A stretch of DNA of 46,571 nt from Cochliopodium minus (Eukaryota > Discosea > Himatismenida > Cochliopodiidae). A program made the translations under genes and the position numbers. Where the stretch lies: positions 118,500-165,070 of the forward strand of contig JAMYWO010000078.1 in NCBI GenBank assembly GCA_024220525.1, given 5' to 3'. Shown one piece after another: positions 23,825-35,016 of the stretch; the first letter of the stretch is position 1, and each line of letters starts with the position of its first letter. The notes beneath the pieces were generated by a model that was not told the DNA's origin, did not search any database, and was given only the letters and a program-made list of their open reading frames with translations.

Positions 23825-24070
23825 GTTTTTTGTTTATTAAAAATTTTAATGTATATTTAATTCAATTTTTTTATTTTTATTCATTTTTTTTCTCCCTCTT
23901 CAAAAATCAAATTTTTGAGCAAAAAGTGTTGCCAGGTCTTGTGAGGCAAATACTTGGCCACCTCATACAGATCGCCAATGTTAGAATTAGACTTGGTGCC
24001 AGTGGGGCAGTTTAACTTTAATCCAAGAGCCAAAGAATAAAAGAACCTCTCTTTCACATCATCCAGTTCA
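23652..24070. repeat. Direct repeat, left copy (RMI1 3' end plus PH/coiled-coil gene 3' end)
   Basis: 419 nt nearly identical to 26683-27100 in the same orientation, with only a handful of differences, mostly in the RMI1 coding part. It spans the end of RMI1 (+) and the last 63 codons of the PH/coiled-coil gene (-). Similarity stops sharply on both sides. The left copy holds the genuine RMI1 end. Confidence 0.92.
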
Positions 24071-24135
24071 ATCCTTGATGTGTGACAACAAGAAATTAAG
24101 TTCAGTTGTGACATTATTGGAGGAGAAGATTCCAT
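23881..24135 (-). pseudogene. Duplicated 3' fragment of the PH/coiled-coil gene
   Basis: The frame from 24135 reads 84 codons. The last 63 equal the C-terminus of the intact gene at 26911-29449 (LDDVKERFFYSLALGLKL and onward to FEEGEKK). The first 21 come from unrelated sequence past the repeat edge (MESSPPIMSQ). It carries no acceptor, PH or coiled-coil part and is best read as a by-product of the duplication, although a short chimeric peptide could be made. Confidence 0.7.
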
Positions 24136-24253
24136 TTTGTTCGAAATTAAATCTTAACATCTTCTCAATACAAAAATCAACCACTAAAATTAACAAAACT
24201 TCTAAGAATCTTTAAAGATCCTGTGCGAGAACAAATCAAATAGTTCCATCAGT

Positions 24254-26396
24254 TTATTTTGGAATTTTGAGTTTAGAATCTTTTTTTTTGACCAATCTTA
24301 CAGATTTGATAGGTTCTAATTTTTGAAGAACATCATCAAGAAGCTTTGTGAGTTGTTCATCGGGAATGCAAAGTTTCCCATCATTTATTTTGAAGAGATT
24401 AATTATTGATTTCCAAGTTTCGTTGACATTATCCATTTTATGTAGGGTATTGCTTTGATTTTTTTCTTCCTCAACGCATTCAAATTGATCCAAAAGAAAA
24501 TAGAATGAAAACAAGTCATCTTGTTTTCTCATCAACTTTAGGGAAAGTGCAGAAGCAGATCTCATTCCATCAGAGATATCATGGTTGAAATGTTCGATGT
24601 ATATTGCTTTGCCATGTTCTCCCATTAAATCAAAGTCAACAAAGAAAGCATTTTCATGATTCTCCTCTTTTCAAAATAGAAATAATAAAATATACCTAAA
24701 TAAAAATAAAATTGAAAAAAATAACTTTTACCATCTCCCTTGCTGGAAATCAAATCATTCTAAAAATATTTTGACAAATATCAATGCATTTTATTATCAG
24801 TTCTTTTGATCTGCATCCAAAGGTGAATATATATATTTTTTTTATTCCTTTTAAAATATCCAAGAATTAATCAGTCATCAACAAAAATTAAGTTAATAAT
24901 ATCAATATATACTTTCAGAATATTAAAGAAGATAGCAATATCAAGAATATTCAAATAAAATTCATACAAAATCACTATCCATCAATTATATTAAATAAAT
25001 TCTATTTTATTTCACAAAAATTAATACTAAACTATCACATATTTGGACAAATACAATTAGAGAGCTTTAGATCTGCAAAAACAAGATTTTTTTGGTGCAT
25101 TTCTTTCAATTGTTTCCCCAATGATAGAAATTGGCCGGCGAATTTGGGGAGGTGAGTTCCTTTGATGAGGGGATATTTAATCAAAACTATTTTGATACCA
25201 GTCGTGGTTCTTTCAAATATTTGGAGTTCTTTTTTGTTTACAAGAAATTGTGGGTAGAACAGGTATTTTCTTCGGAATGTAAATTCATCTTCTAAGTTTT
25301 CCTTGGGATTAGATCTGTAATATTTGAAGACGAATCTTTTGTTTGCAAGATCCTCTAAGGAATTCTTTACCACAATGTTATTGAATGAAGGAGATATCAG
25401 AACATTTTTCCCACATTTATCCCAAAACAGAAAGGAATCTCTTTGTTGAAGGATAAGTTGGGAACATTTCACTATCGAATGCATTATTTTATCAACATCA
25501 CTGCCAAATTCGAGAGGATCCTCTGAATCACCTTTCCAAATTGGAGAGATTGATATTCTTTTGTTTACATCAAATGCAATACCAAAATAATCCAATGAGG
25601 TGGTATTTCCATTCTCATCAATCATCCATTCCAAACATAAGAAAGCAGGATCTGCATGATCTATTTTATCAACGCATTCTATTGCGTATGCTTGGAGTTG
25701 AGATTTCTTATTCTTCCTCCCAATACCTATTTCAATTATAAGATAAGGTATTGAAGCATCAATGTATTCTCTATTGTTTAATGGATTCACCAAGAAAATT
25801 ATATCTGTCTTATATTTCTCATCTCTACTGCTTTCGTGTAATATGATGAGAGAATCTCCCAATTTATCTTTCAATACTTCCAACAATTTATGGTGTAATA
25901 TTGAAGAATAAAAACTTTCTTCATATTTTTTATTTTTATTCTTCTTGGCATATCCATAGTTCAATTGTTGATTTTGTTTGAGTAGCAATTTCTGAAAATG
26001 GTGTGATAGTTTATCTATGCCCGTATCCTTGCAAAATATAAAAGCATTTACTATGAGAGGATGAATTGTAAAGGGAGCTACATGCTCTGATATTATTTGG
26101 CTCATTTGATGAGATGTCACAGATGATGGGGGAGTTATCAGACTTTTTTTCTTCTTATCAGTATTTTCTTCATTATCATCATCATCACTTATTTCATTGC
26201 TGTGTATATCATCACTTTTATTTGGTTTGGGTGGAATAGAAGGTTTATATAGATTTAGCCATAATTTGTTAATTTGTCCTCTTTCTTGACTTATTTGCAA
26301 CTCATTTTCTTCTAATCTGGAATCAATGAAATCTTTGTGTATTAATTTGAGAGCAATATTTCTTATTTCGACTGTCTGTAAATTATTTTTTTTCAT
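24254..26396 (-). CDS. PD-(D/E)XK nuclease-like plus protein-kinase-like protein (Crinkler-type architecture)
   Basis: Exons 26396-25039, 24742-24732 (an 11-nt exon) and 24666-24254 join in phase to 594 codons, 593 residues. Residues 1-130 are polar with an acidic SDDDDNEENTDKKKK run. Around 195-260 a restriction-nuclease-like core is visible: an acidic strand (KTDIIFLVNP), LIIEIGIGRKNKKSQ and a following QAYAIE helix, the D...ExG..K pattern. Residues 330-520 look like a kinase: Lys in RFVFKYY, a GKQLKEMHQKN helix, catalytic loop FADLKLSN, and FFVDFDLMGEHG in the DFG position. Nuclease-plus-kinase fusions are described among eukaryotic Crinkler (CRN) effectors and their free-living relatives. 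The frame looks whole. It lies alone between two 419-nt direct repeats. Substrate and role unknown. Confidence 0.7.
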
Positions 26397-26682
26397 TTTT
26401 TTTTTTTTGGCGCAAAAATTTAATATATTTTAAGAATGTTCCACAGAGATTCTAATTTCTTCTTCTTTTTTCTTTTATTAAATCATCAAACTTTAGCAGA
26501 TTGTGAGAAATTAATCATTTCTTTTTACTTTGGATGAAATATTTTTTTTTCACGCCTTTATTTTCAAAAAGAGGTCTATTTGTTCTGCTTTGTTAGGGCA
26601 AAAGTTTGACCAGATTTATGATTTATGATTTAAACTATTTTCCTTGCACGAGACATCCTTCAATGCAAACTCCTACATCTAG

Positions 26683-26853
26683 CCTCCGTTCAGATCAAAA
26701 AGGAGACTCAGATAAAGCTCGAGAAGGATGACAACAAAATCGGAACATGGAGAGTTCTAATCCGAATCCTCTTGTCAAGAAGAAGAAACATTTTATGGGT
26801 GAGGATGACGAAGATATGTTTAATGTAGAAAGTCAAAATGTCGATTTTTTCTG
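26683..26853 (+). pseudogene. Duplicated 3' fragment of RMI1
   Basis: Matches the last 58 codons of RMI1 (ending VESQNVDFF) with a small indel and a few substitutions. No start, OB fold or upstream RMI1 sequence is present. It is untranslated debris of the duplication. Confidence 0.8.
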
Positions 26854-27100
26854 AGTTTTTTGTTTATTAAAAATTTTAATGTATATTTAATTCAATTTTT
26901 TTATTTTTATTCATTTTTTTTCTCCCTCTTCAAAAATCAAATTTTTGAGCAAAAAGTGTTGCCAGGTCTTGTGAGGCAAATACTTGGCCACCTCATACAG
27001 ATCGCCAATGTTAGAATTAGACTTGGTGCCAGTGGGGCAGTTTAACTTTAATCCAAGAGCTAAAGAATAAAAGAACCTCTCTTTCACATCATCCAGTTCA
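26683..27100. repeat. Direct repeat, right copy
   Basis: Second copy of the block at 23652-24070, offset by about 3030 bases. Here the part belonging to the PH/coiled-coil gene is the genuine one, and the RMI1 part is a fragment. Confidence 0.92.
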
Positions 27101-29449
27101 CTTAAGATAGAAGACTTTGGATCCTCTTCTGATAATAAAATTTCTCGGGAAGATTGCACATACTCGAAATTTTCTTTGAGGTAGTTTTGGTAGTTTTCTT
27201 CGGTTTTTTCTAGTGATTCTTTGGATATCTTGAGCTCATCTTCCACTTCTTTGATTTTTTCTTCCATCAATCTCATTTTTTGTTGTTGTGCGTTGACCAT
27301 TTGCCTGTTCTTAATTTTATTTTAACAAAAAAAATTGTTGGTAAAAAAAAAATTTTAATTTTGAAACAAATTTTTTTTTTTTACTTTTCTATATTCTCTT
27401 TTATAGTTAGAGTCAATCTCTTGTCTCGATTGTTTGTTCTCTAATTTGAACTCTCTGATTTTTTCTTGCATGTTAGACAACAAAACGTCCTTATCCTTAA
27501 TTTCGACCAAAAGAGACTGGATGTATTCTTTAGTTAAGTCACTCTGAGTAGAAAGTTCTTTCTGAGCTGTGTCCATTCTATTTTTTTCTTTGATAGCCTT
27601 TTTTTTTTTATTTAAATAAAATTATCTGTATGAATTTTTTTTTATTTTTGATGAATAATTTATTTAATAAAAATTTGTTTTTAAATTTTTTTTTTTTGGT
27701 TTTTTAATAAATTTTTTGTTTACAGATTCAACGAGATGATTTTTATGAGATAATTCTTTCAACAATTTTAGGTTTTCGTGTTTAGTGCTCTTAATTATAG
27801 AGTCCTTTTTCTCTAGGAGAGCAATGAGCTGATTTCTGTCAAGGTTTCCGTATGGTGTGTTTTCCAACAATAATCTTTCTTCATTTAACTTTTGAAAGTG
27901 TCCTTCTTTGTTCTACAAAAAAGAAGATTTAATATAACCAATAATCAATTTATAAACTATGTAATTATTTTTCTTTGATTTAATTATATCATTTTTATTA
28001 TTATTTTTATTTTTTTATATTCATTTAAATATTATTTTTGTTGTTTACTGTTTATTTTTATTTTTTCATAAATTATTTTACATCTAATTTATGATGATTT
28101 CCATTTGATTTGTGATGGAACTCATTTTTATTGTAATCCAGAACATTAGAACCATTTTTTTTGAGCTCAATGTTCGTAATAGGAGAAAAATTGAGATGAA
28201 CATTATTACTTTCAGTATCGTTGTTGTAATCTTCAATGTAAGTATTAATTGTTGTGGTGTGATTTCCATTCTTAGAATCGATTCCTTCAGATGTTTTTCT
28301 TAGATACTCGGATGTTTCCGGAGAATTTTCGGAAATATTTTTCTTGTATTTCTGCCAATTTTGGATTCCTTTGACCCAAGTTTGGCTATTTCCATTCACC
28401 ACTTGTAGCTTGTAAATTCTTCCAGGAACTGCAATGTCGAAACCCTTTTTTTAAAATCAAAAGTTAAAATTTTAATATTCAATAAAAATTAGTTCTCAAA
28501 AATCAAAAGATTTATAATAATATTAAAAAATTTGGAATTGAAAAAAATTAAAAAAAAGATTTAAAATAATAAAAAATGAAAAAAAATATTGAAAAAATTT
28601 TTTTTTAAAAAAAATCAAAAAAATAAATAAAACTTTTAAAAATGATAAATAGCTAAAAAAAAAAAACCAAAAATTTTTCATATTACCTTTTCAGTGGTAT
28701 ACAGGTCGGTGATAGCCGAAAGATCTACATATCCTTTTGGAACCTCCAAATTGTTCCCATTGTTCGCGTAGTAGTACAACTTGTCTTCCACTTGCTTGAA
28801 GTACCTTTGTTTGTATTTCTTCACTATCCCCTTTTCTCCCTGCTTCTTTAGATAACCTTCTAGCATTTTTGGCTTCTGTGAACCTAGGTTTAATTCAATT
28901 AAACTTTTTTTTTTCAATTTTTTCAATTTTTTTAAAAATAAAACTTTTTATATATCATTAAATTATCAAATTTTTGAAATTCCTTTATTTCAAAAATAAT
29001 GATGTGATTAATTAATTTTTTATTCAAAAAATTTTGGGATGTTAATTGCAACCTGATTAATTTTGCTTTTTTTTGAAGAATTTAATATTCAATTCTCCTC
29101 TCTTATAGAATATAAAAAAATTTTTGTTTTGGAATTTACTGTTCAAATGAATAGCTGATTCCATATATGATATATTCGAAGGACTATTATTATCGCTCCC
29201 ATGTTTGCTTGCTGAATTATTTATGGCCAATTTCTTGATCCTCTCCATCACATTCTTCATCTCCAATCCAAAATCCACTTTGAGATCCTTCTGATTGGAG
29301 AGATCTCGCATCTTGACCTCCAATTCATGGAAGATCCTCAAAATATCCTTGAGGGTGCCTTTATTAGGCCCATTATCATATTCATCCAGCAAATTTTTAA
29401 GCTTATTCAAGAGATCATTTGCCTCATTGGATATATTTTCTTGAGACAT
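26911..29449 (-). CDS. PH domain plus coiled-coil protein
   Basis: Six exons (29449-29140, 28883-28687, 28444-28082, 27912-27724, 27597-27385, 27309-26911) join to 557 codons; the last four junctions are all phase 0. Residues 1-100 are helical and charged. A PH domain (about 106-200) begins MLEGYLKKQGEKGIVKKYKQ and closes with the invariant Trp in NSQTWVKGIQNW; it probably binds phosphoinositides or protein. A polar linker and about 200 residues of coiled coil follow (KDSIIKSTKHENLKLLKEL, EVEDELKISKESLEKTEE). The C-terminal 65 residues (VKERFFYSLALGLKL to TWQHFLLKNLIFEEGEKK) are compact and non-coiled, a possible cargo or Rab-binding end. A membrane tether or trafficking adaptor would fit, but I recognise no named family. 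Confidence 0.8.
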
Positions 29450-29749
29450 GTTTGTTTGTCAATGAAACAACTTTTTTTTTTATATTGATGAAAAACAAAA
29501 AGAAAAAAAAATAATTCAGTGAATAAAAATTATTCTTTGTTTCATCTTTTCAATGACTAAATCTAGTACAAAGATATTCAAATTCAACAGATTCTTAATT
29601 GTCAAATCAAAGAATTATTGAAAAAAGATTAAGAAAATAGAATGAGTGACTTCGATAAAGAGTATGAAGTGAGAAGAAAATTAAAATGATCGAAAAGGAT
29701 CTTTTATCAAATTTTTAAAATTGAATTATTCGAATTATTATAAAAAAAA
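29450..29749. other. Divergent intergenic region
   Basis: 300 bases between the start of the PH/coiled-coil gene (-) and the ankyrin gene (+). AT-rich, no open frame of note and no RNA gene seen. It should hold both promoters. Confidence 0.45.
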
Positions 29750-32398
29750 ATGGAGTCGAAGATTAAGAAAATGATTGAAAATAATAATTTTGAATCTTTA
29801 AAAACAATGGATCATGAAATTGTGAATTTATTAGATAAAAATCAAAATAATTTGCTTCATTTGGCCTTATGCAATGAAAATCACTCGATACAAATTGTAG
29901 ATTACCTAATAGATTCAAAGATAGATATGAATCAAACCAATAAATACAAGAAATCACCATTGCATCTGCTATGCATTCACAGAAATATATCAAAGCAAAT
30001 AATCAATCATCTCCTCGAAAAGAAATCAGATCCCAATCAAAAAGATAAACAAGATAAGACACCATTCCATTTGATAATGAGAAATGAAAAGATAGATGCA
30101 GAAATAATAAAAAAATTCATCGAATACAAATCCGAAATAAACAACAAGGATACTATGGAAGAAACACCCTTATTTTATCTCATCAAAAATAAAAGATGTG
30201 ATGAAGAAATGTTGCATTTGATGGTCTCACATGGAGCAAAAGTGAATATAAAGAACATCAAAAACAGAAGCATAGTACATAGAGTATCTTCATTAAAGAA
30301 AATCTCTCAAGGAGTCTTCAAAAAAATTTTCGATAATGAAGGGGACATCAATCTTTGTAATATATTTTTTTTGAAAAAAAAAATATCTAATTAGTTTCGA
30401 TTGATTCAATCATTTATTGATTTTATTGATCAAGTATCATAGTTTGTGGTACCAAAAAATAGTTACATCATTAGTATAAATTACTATCGTCGACGTGGCT
30501 GCCATGATAGTTTTATTTTTCGTTTTAAATTATTAATTTTTATTGTTGATTTGTTAATCTATTTTTTAACACATGGAAAAAAAGTGGATAATTATGGGAG
30601 AACGCCATTACATATTTTGTGTAAAAATGAAAATATTAACATTGAAAAAATACGCTTTTTGATTGGTAAAAAAGCAGATTTGAACTTGAAAGACAAACTG
30701 TTCGAGAAAACACCTTTGTTCTATCTTCTTGAGAACAATCGATTTGATGTAGAGATGCTGAATAATCTGTTTGGTGAAGAAAATGATATAGATTTGGAAC
30801 AAAGGGACAAAAAGGGAAGAAACTATTTACATTGTGTTTCTATGAGAAAATCTGTTTTCGCTGAAAAAATAATCAAAAAATTGATTGAAAGGGGAATGGA
30901 TATTAACTCGAAAGACGGTCGTAATAGGGATGAATACACTTTCTTGCATTATTATATTGTCAAAAACCAACTCAAATTTGATTTTTTGAATTATTTGGTT
31001 GAAAAAAAGCTGGATTTTTCAATCAAATTGAAATACAATTTAAATTATTTACATTCATTGTGTTTAAATGAAAAGGTGGACAAAGATGTTTTGCTTTTTT
31101 TCTTAAAAAACAAATTAGATCCCAACGAGATGAATAATGACAGAGATTTCTTAACGCTTCACTCCCTCACTCCCTTTCACAACGCCTGTAAAAACATCAA
31201 TGATTTGGATGTTTTGAAAATTCTTATAGATCACAAAGCGAACATTAATGTAATGAACGATAGTCGTATGAATGCTTTACTTCTTTCTCTTTCCCAAACA
31301 CCTATTTCTCTAGAAAAAGTCAAGTTTTTTGTGAACGAAAAGGTCGAGGTAAACAATAGGAGCTCTTTTGGAACTTTTCTCACTTTTACTCTTAAAAACG
31401 ATCCTCATTCTATCGAAGTCTTGAACTATTTGGTTGAGTCTCTGAAATGTATTCATTCTTTCATGAGACCATTGAGATTTAATGACTTTGACGTAAATTT
31501 GTGGAATTTTTTAGGTAAAAAAAAATATTTTATAAATTTTAAAATGTTTTTTTTTTTAAATTTTAAATGTTTTTTTTTATAAATTTTAAATTTTTTTAAA
31601 AAAACTCGAAAAAAATTTGTTTAAAGAAAAAAATGGAATAACTTATTGTACTAAGGGTTTTCATCCAATCAGGTATTACCTCGAAAACCCTTATATCAAC
31701 GTGGAGATGGTCAAACATTTCGAAGAAAAATATGGCAATAGTTATACAAACACATACGACGAGGCCTTCAAGCATTTTATCATCTATCAAAAATTTGACA
31801 ATATGGAAAGAAACGAGAAAGTTTTGTTTCCAATAATTGATCTATTTTTAGAGTACAAAGCAGAAATTAATTTTAAAAATTACTTCCAAGACACTCCTTT
31901 GAATACACTATAAAGTTTAACAAACATTGGTCCGTTTCTAAGAAGCTCATTGAGTGCAAAGCTGACTTAAATTTTCACAACAATCAATCTTTCACTCCTA
32001 TGACTCTTGCTGTCAGGTCCAAGTCTTATGACCTAGTTAAATATATGATAGTGAACAAAGCCAATGTTAACGATGTTTTCATTTTTGTAAATTAATTTTC
32101 AGTATTTTCATTATTTTTAATTAATTTTTATTAACTTTTAATGAAATAGAACAAAAATAATAAGAACAAAATTTTATTCCATTTGAATAAAATTTCGAGG
32201 AGAATACTCAACAGTGTAATTAGAGGTACTTTCTGGTCTAAATCCACTCACTCTTTTTTTCCTTCTCCCTTTAAAACTGTTGTACAAACAATTTATTTCT
32301 CCCTCAAATATTTTCCTCTCAAGCACTTCAAAATTCCTAAACCCATTATTTTCTTTATTATTTCCATTTTTGTTAGTAACTATTTGAACAATAAATAA
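29750..32398 (+). CDS. Ankyrin-repeat protein (one frame break)
   Basis: Exons 29750-30356, 30585-31514 and 31627-31913 join in phase and encode ankyrin repeats nearly end to end, recognisable by TPLHLLC-like cores (SPLHLLCIHRN, TPFHLIMRNEK, TPLHILCKNEN) and D/N-rich loops about every 33 residues. At 31911-31913 the frame meets TAA. The next bases in another frame continue the same repeat (FNKHWSVSKKLIECKADLN, then QSFTPMTLAV) to 32086, and a further exon 32150-32398 ends at TAA. So either one base is missing here (sequencing error or mutation) or the protein stops early. Ankyrin arrays bind proteins; no catalytic domain is visible. The last exon turns hydrophobic near its end (KPIIFFIISIFVSNYL). 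Confidence 0.7.
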
Positions 32399-32491
32399 TT
32401 ATCTCATAAATTCAACATAAATAATCCCATTCTTTTTCAAATAAAAGCTTTGAAAAGAATTTTTTCTTGTCACTTCAATTTTGAATGATTT

Positions 32492-33220
32492 TTATTTGAT
32501 AAACAGATTTGATGGAAATGGAAACTCAAAGATTCTACATACTAACGAAAACCATGTCTTGATGTATGTTGGGGAATCATTGATATCTTTTATTTGTTTG
32601 ATCCCTAACATCTCTGAGAGAAGCGTTGATGTTTCACATGGATGAATGTAATAAAAGGGAATCTGGAGGATAGGATGTTCCATTTGGGAGACGAATGACC
32701 AGTTCATTTCTTCGTTCTTGCTTTTGTATTCAGAAGGGATATCATCTAGTATTTCTTCTCTTGATAATAACTTTCCATTCATGCTATATCCATTGAAATA
32801 TAGAACAGGAACTGTTTATAAATTTGATTAAATTTTCTCTGAAAGTTGATTTGAATGTTTATGAAACTTTTTGAAATAGAGAATTTTACCTTTGAAACTT
32901 TGTGAGTGTACTATATGGAAATCATAAAGATGTAGGATTTGGGAATTTTTCATATCTTTTATAATTTCAACATCATTTACATTCTCATCTTTAAAATCCT
33001 GTATATTTGGAACATCTTCATTATTTATATTCGAATTTACCTTTTTATTATCCATCTTATTGATTATACATCTCTCGAACTTTGTAAATTGGAGCCATTT
33101 TGACTGAATGGTATCTTCAGATGATTTATATTCCCATTTCCTCAATATAATATCGTCACTATTTGAACAAAATTTTATAAAATCATTGCAATACTTATCA
33201 AATAAATCCCATTCGATCAT
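32492..33220 (-). CDS. ATG10: ATG10, autophagy E2-like enzyme for ATG12
   Basis: Exons 33220-32890 and 32811-32492 join in phase to 217 codons. The C-terminal half carries the ATG10 signature: [17 protein letters not shown], then [20 protein letters not shown], where the Cys of HPC is the catalytic cysteine, and a closing Trp helix ([18 protein letters not shown]). The middle (residues 62-90) has an Asn/Asp-rich insertion. ATG10 takes ATG12 from the E1 ATG7 and passes it to ATG5. It lies 60 bases from, and opposite to, a WIPI-type gene that also acts in autophagy. Its 3' end converges on the ankyrin gene (93-base spacing). Confidence 0.9.
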
Positions 33221-33280
33221 GATCTTAATATAGAGGATGGATTGAATATATATTTTTTTTTTATATTTAAAAAATTAGAA
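33221..33280. promoter_or_regulatory. Bidirectional promoter of ATG10 and the WIPI-type gene
   Basis: Only 60 bases separate the two start codons, so the genes must share promoter sequence or overlap in their 5' leaders. The stretch is T-rich on + (a T-run near 33252-33262) with no defined element. Confidence 0.6.
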
Positions 33281-34968
33281 ATGGATTCAAATAGAAAGAT
33301 GCAAAACATAAGCAGCAAGATATTATGCCTATCATTCAATCAAGATGCATCTTGTTTTGCATGTGGAACGGATCAGGGATTTATTATATTCGACAGCGAT
33401 CCAGTGAAAGAAAGATATAGGAGAGGTAAAAAAATTGATGATATCAATTGATCCCAGATCAAAATATTGAATATATCTATAAGAGAGGAAAATTTATATA
33501 AAAGATACACAAATATATTCCAATTCAGCGAATTTTAATTTATCAATATTTCGGAACCATGAATTAAAAGAAAAATTCTTTTAAATAATTAATTATTAAA
33601 AGATAAACTGGGAGGTGGTATCGGAATCGTTGAAATGCTTTTCAAATGCAACATTTTGGCACTTGTGGGTGGATCTAACAAACCTTTAGCTCCGCCCAAC
33701 GTGGTGATGATATGGGATGATTTCCAAAACAAATTTTTTGCAGAGTTAGAGTTTCGTGACCCTGTGAAATCCGTCAAACTCAAAAGAGACAGGTAATAGA
33801 TTAAATTTTAGAATTTACTATATTATGATTTCTTTTTATTAAATTTAAAAATAATTTTTTTTGAATAATTATTAATAAAAATTTCAATAAATCAACAAAA
33901 AAAAAAAAAAATTCATAAATGGTATTTATTAAAAATAAGTTATTTTATTTCTATTTAAACGAATTTAATTGAAAGATCATTTTTTTAAATATTTTTTTTT
34001 CATTCCCCAATTCAAAAAAAAAAACAAAAACAAAAAGAGTGGTGATCGTGACAGAACTTGTGATCTACGTATACAATTTTTCTGATCTTTCTTTGATTTG
34101 CCAAATAGAGACTATGTACAACCAGAACGGATTGTGCTCGATCTCCACTGACCCCAAGACAGACACTTTAGTTTGTCCTGGGTTGAAGGGAGGAGATATT
34201 AAGGTTGAACTATTCGACTTGGAGGAAACTTATCTTTTGGACGTACATGAAAATAGTTTGAACATTTTTACATTATTATTTTCCAATTTGAATTTTTTTT
34301 TTAGATTTAAACCAACTTGTTTTGAATATTGACGGATCTTTGTTGGCTACTGCTTCAGGTTATAATAATAATTATTTTTTCATCTACTTTATTTTTTATT
34401 TTTTTATTTATCATTTTGTAATTTAACAAATAATTTTTTATTTTTACATTATTATTTTATCATTTATTTTTATTACATTGATATTTTTATTTTATTTTTA
34501 TTATTTTTTATTTTTTATTTTATTTTTATTAATTTTTATTTTTTATTTTTATTTATTATTTATTATTCTTTTTTTTATTTTTTATTATTTATTATTTATT
34601 ATTTATTATTTTTATTTTTTAATGTTTATTTAATAAAATTTTTAATTAAAAATAAAGAAAAGGGAACATTAATCAGAATCTGGAACACCACAACGAAAAG
34701 AAAGCTTAGGGAGTTCAGAAGGGGGATAAGAGACGCGAACATCTACTCCCTCTCCTTCAGTAAAAACAACAATTTTCTTTGCGTCTGTTCTGACACGGGC
34801 ACTGTACATATTTATTCGATTGACATCAATTCTATTAAGGAGTTGGAGGCTGGCAGCAATGAAACTTCTTCTGGTAGCCAAACTAAAAATAAGAAATCTA
34901 AGTATCAATTTTTAAAACGAAAAAAAATAAAAAATAAAAAATAAAATAAAAAATAAAAAATAAAAAAT

Positions 34969-35005
<37 letters not shown>

Positions 35006-35015
35006 AAATAAAAAA
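33281..35015 (+). CDS. WIPI3/4-type PROPPIN (WDR45 family), 3' end missing
   Basis: Exons 33281-33425, 33603-33792, 34038-34255, 34305-34358 and 34658-34901 join in phase, giving about 283 residues before the gap. WDR45/WDR45B features in order: [69 protein letters not shown], and the phosphoinositide-binding FRRG motif ([18 protein letters not shown]). PROPPINs are seven-bladed propellers that bind PI3P on the phagophore. The last blade, expected after the linker that ends near residue 283, is not present: exon 5 has a donor at 34902 and then only microsatellite up to the N. The gene is therefore cut by the assembly, not by evolution. Start ATG 33281 is the first in frame. Confidence 0.88.
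34359..34657. repeat. T-rich low-complexity intron
   Basis: This 299-nt intron of the PROPPIN gene is nearly all TTTATT/TTATTATT units on the + strand, followed by a TAATAAAA tract. It is the longest of the gene's introns (the others are 49-245 nt). Confidence 0.7.
34918..35015. repeat. (AAAAAAT)n microsatellite at contig end
   Basis: About 14 near-perfect units of 6-7 nt running into the N at 35016. It explains why the assembly stopped here. Confidence 0.85.
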
Positions 35016-35016
35016 N
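35016..35016. other. Assembly gap (single N), misjoin likely
   Basis: On the left is an unfinished + strand PROPPIN gene; on the right an unfinished - strand GLUG gene. The bases after the N (GATCTACTAC) overlap by five the last bases of the window (gagattGATCT), and the merged string occurs intact in the complete paralogue at 38503-38525. Confidence 0.85.

Noticed and set aside
23652-27100. A DNA transposon or retroelement carrying the nuclease-kinase gene
   Set aside because: No inverted or long terminal repeats, no transposase, integrase or reverse transcriptase; the flanking repeats are host gene ends.
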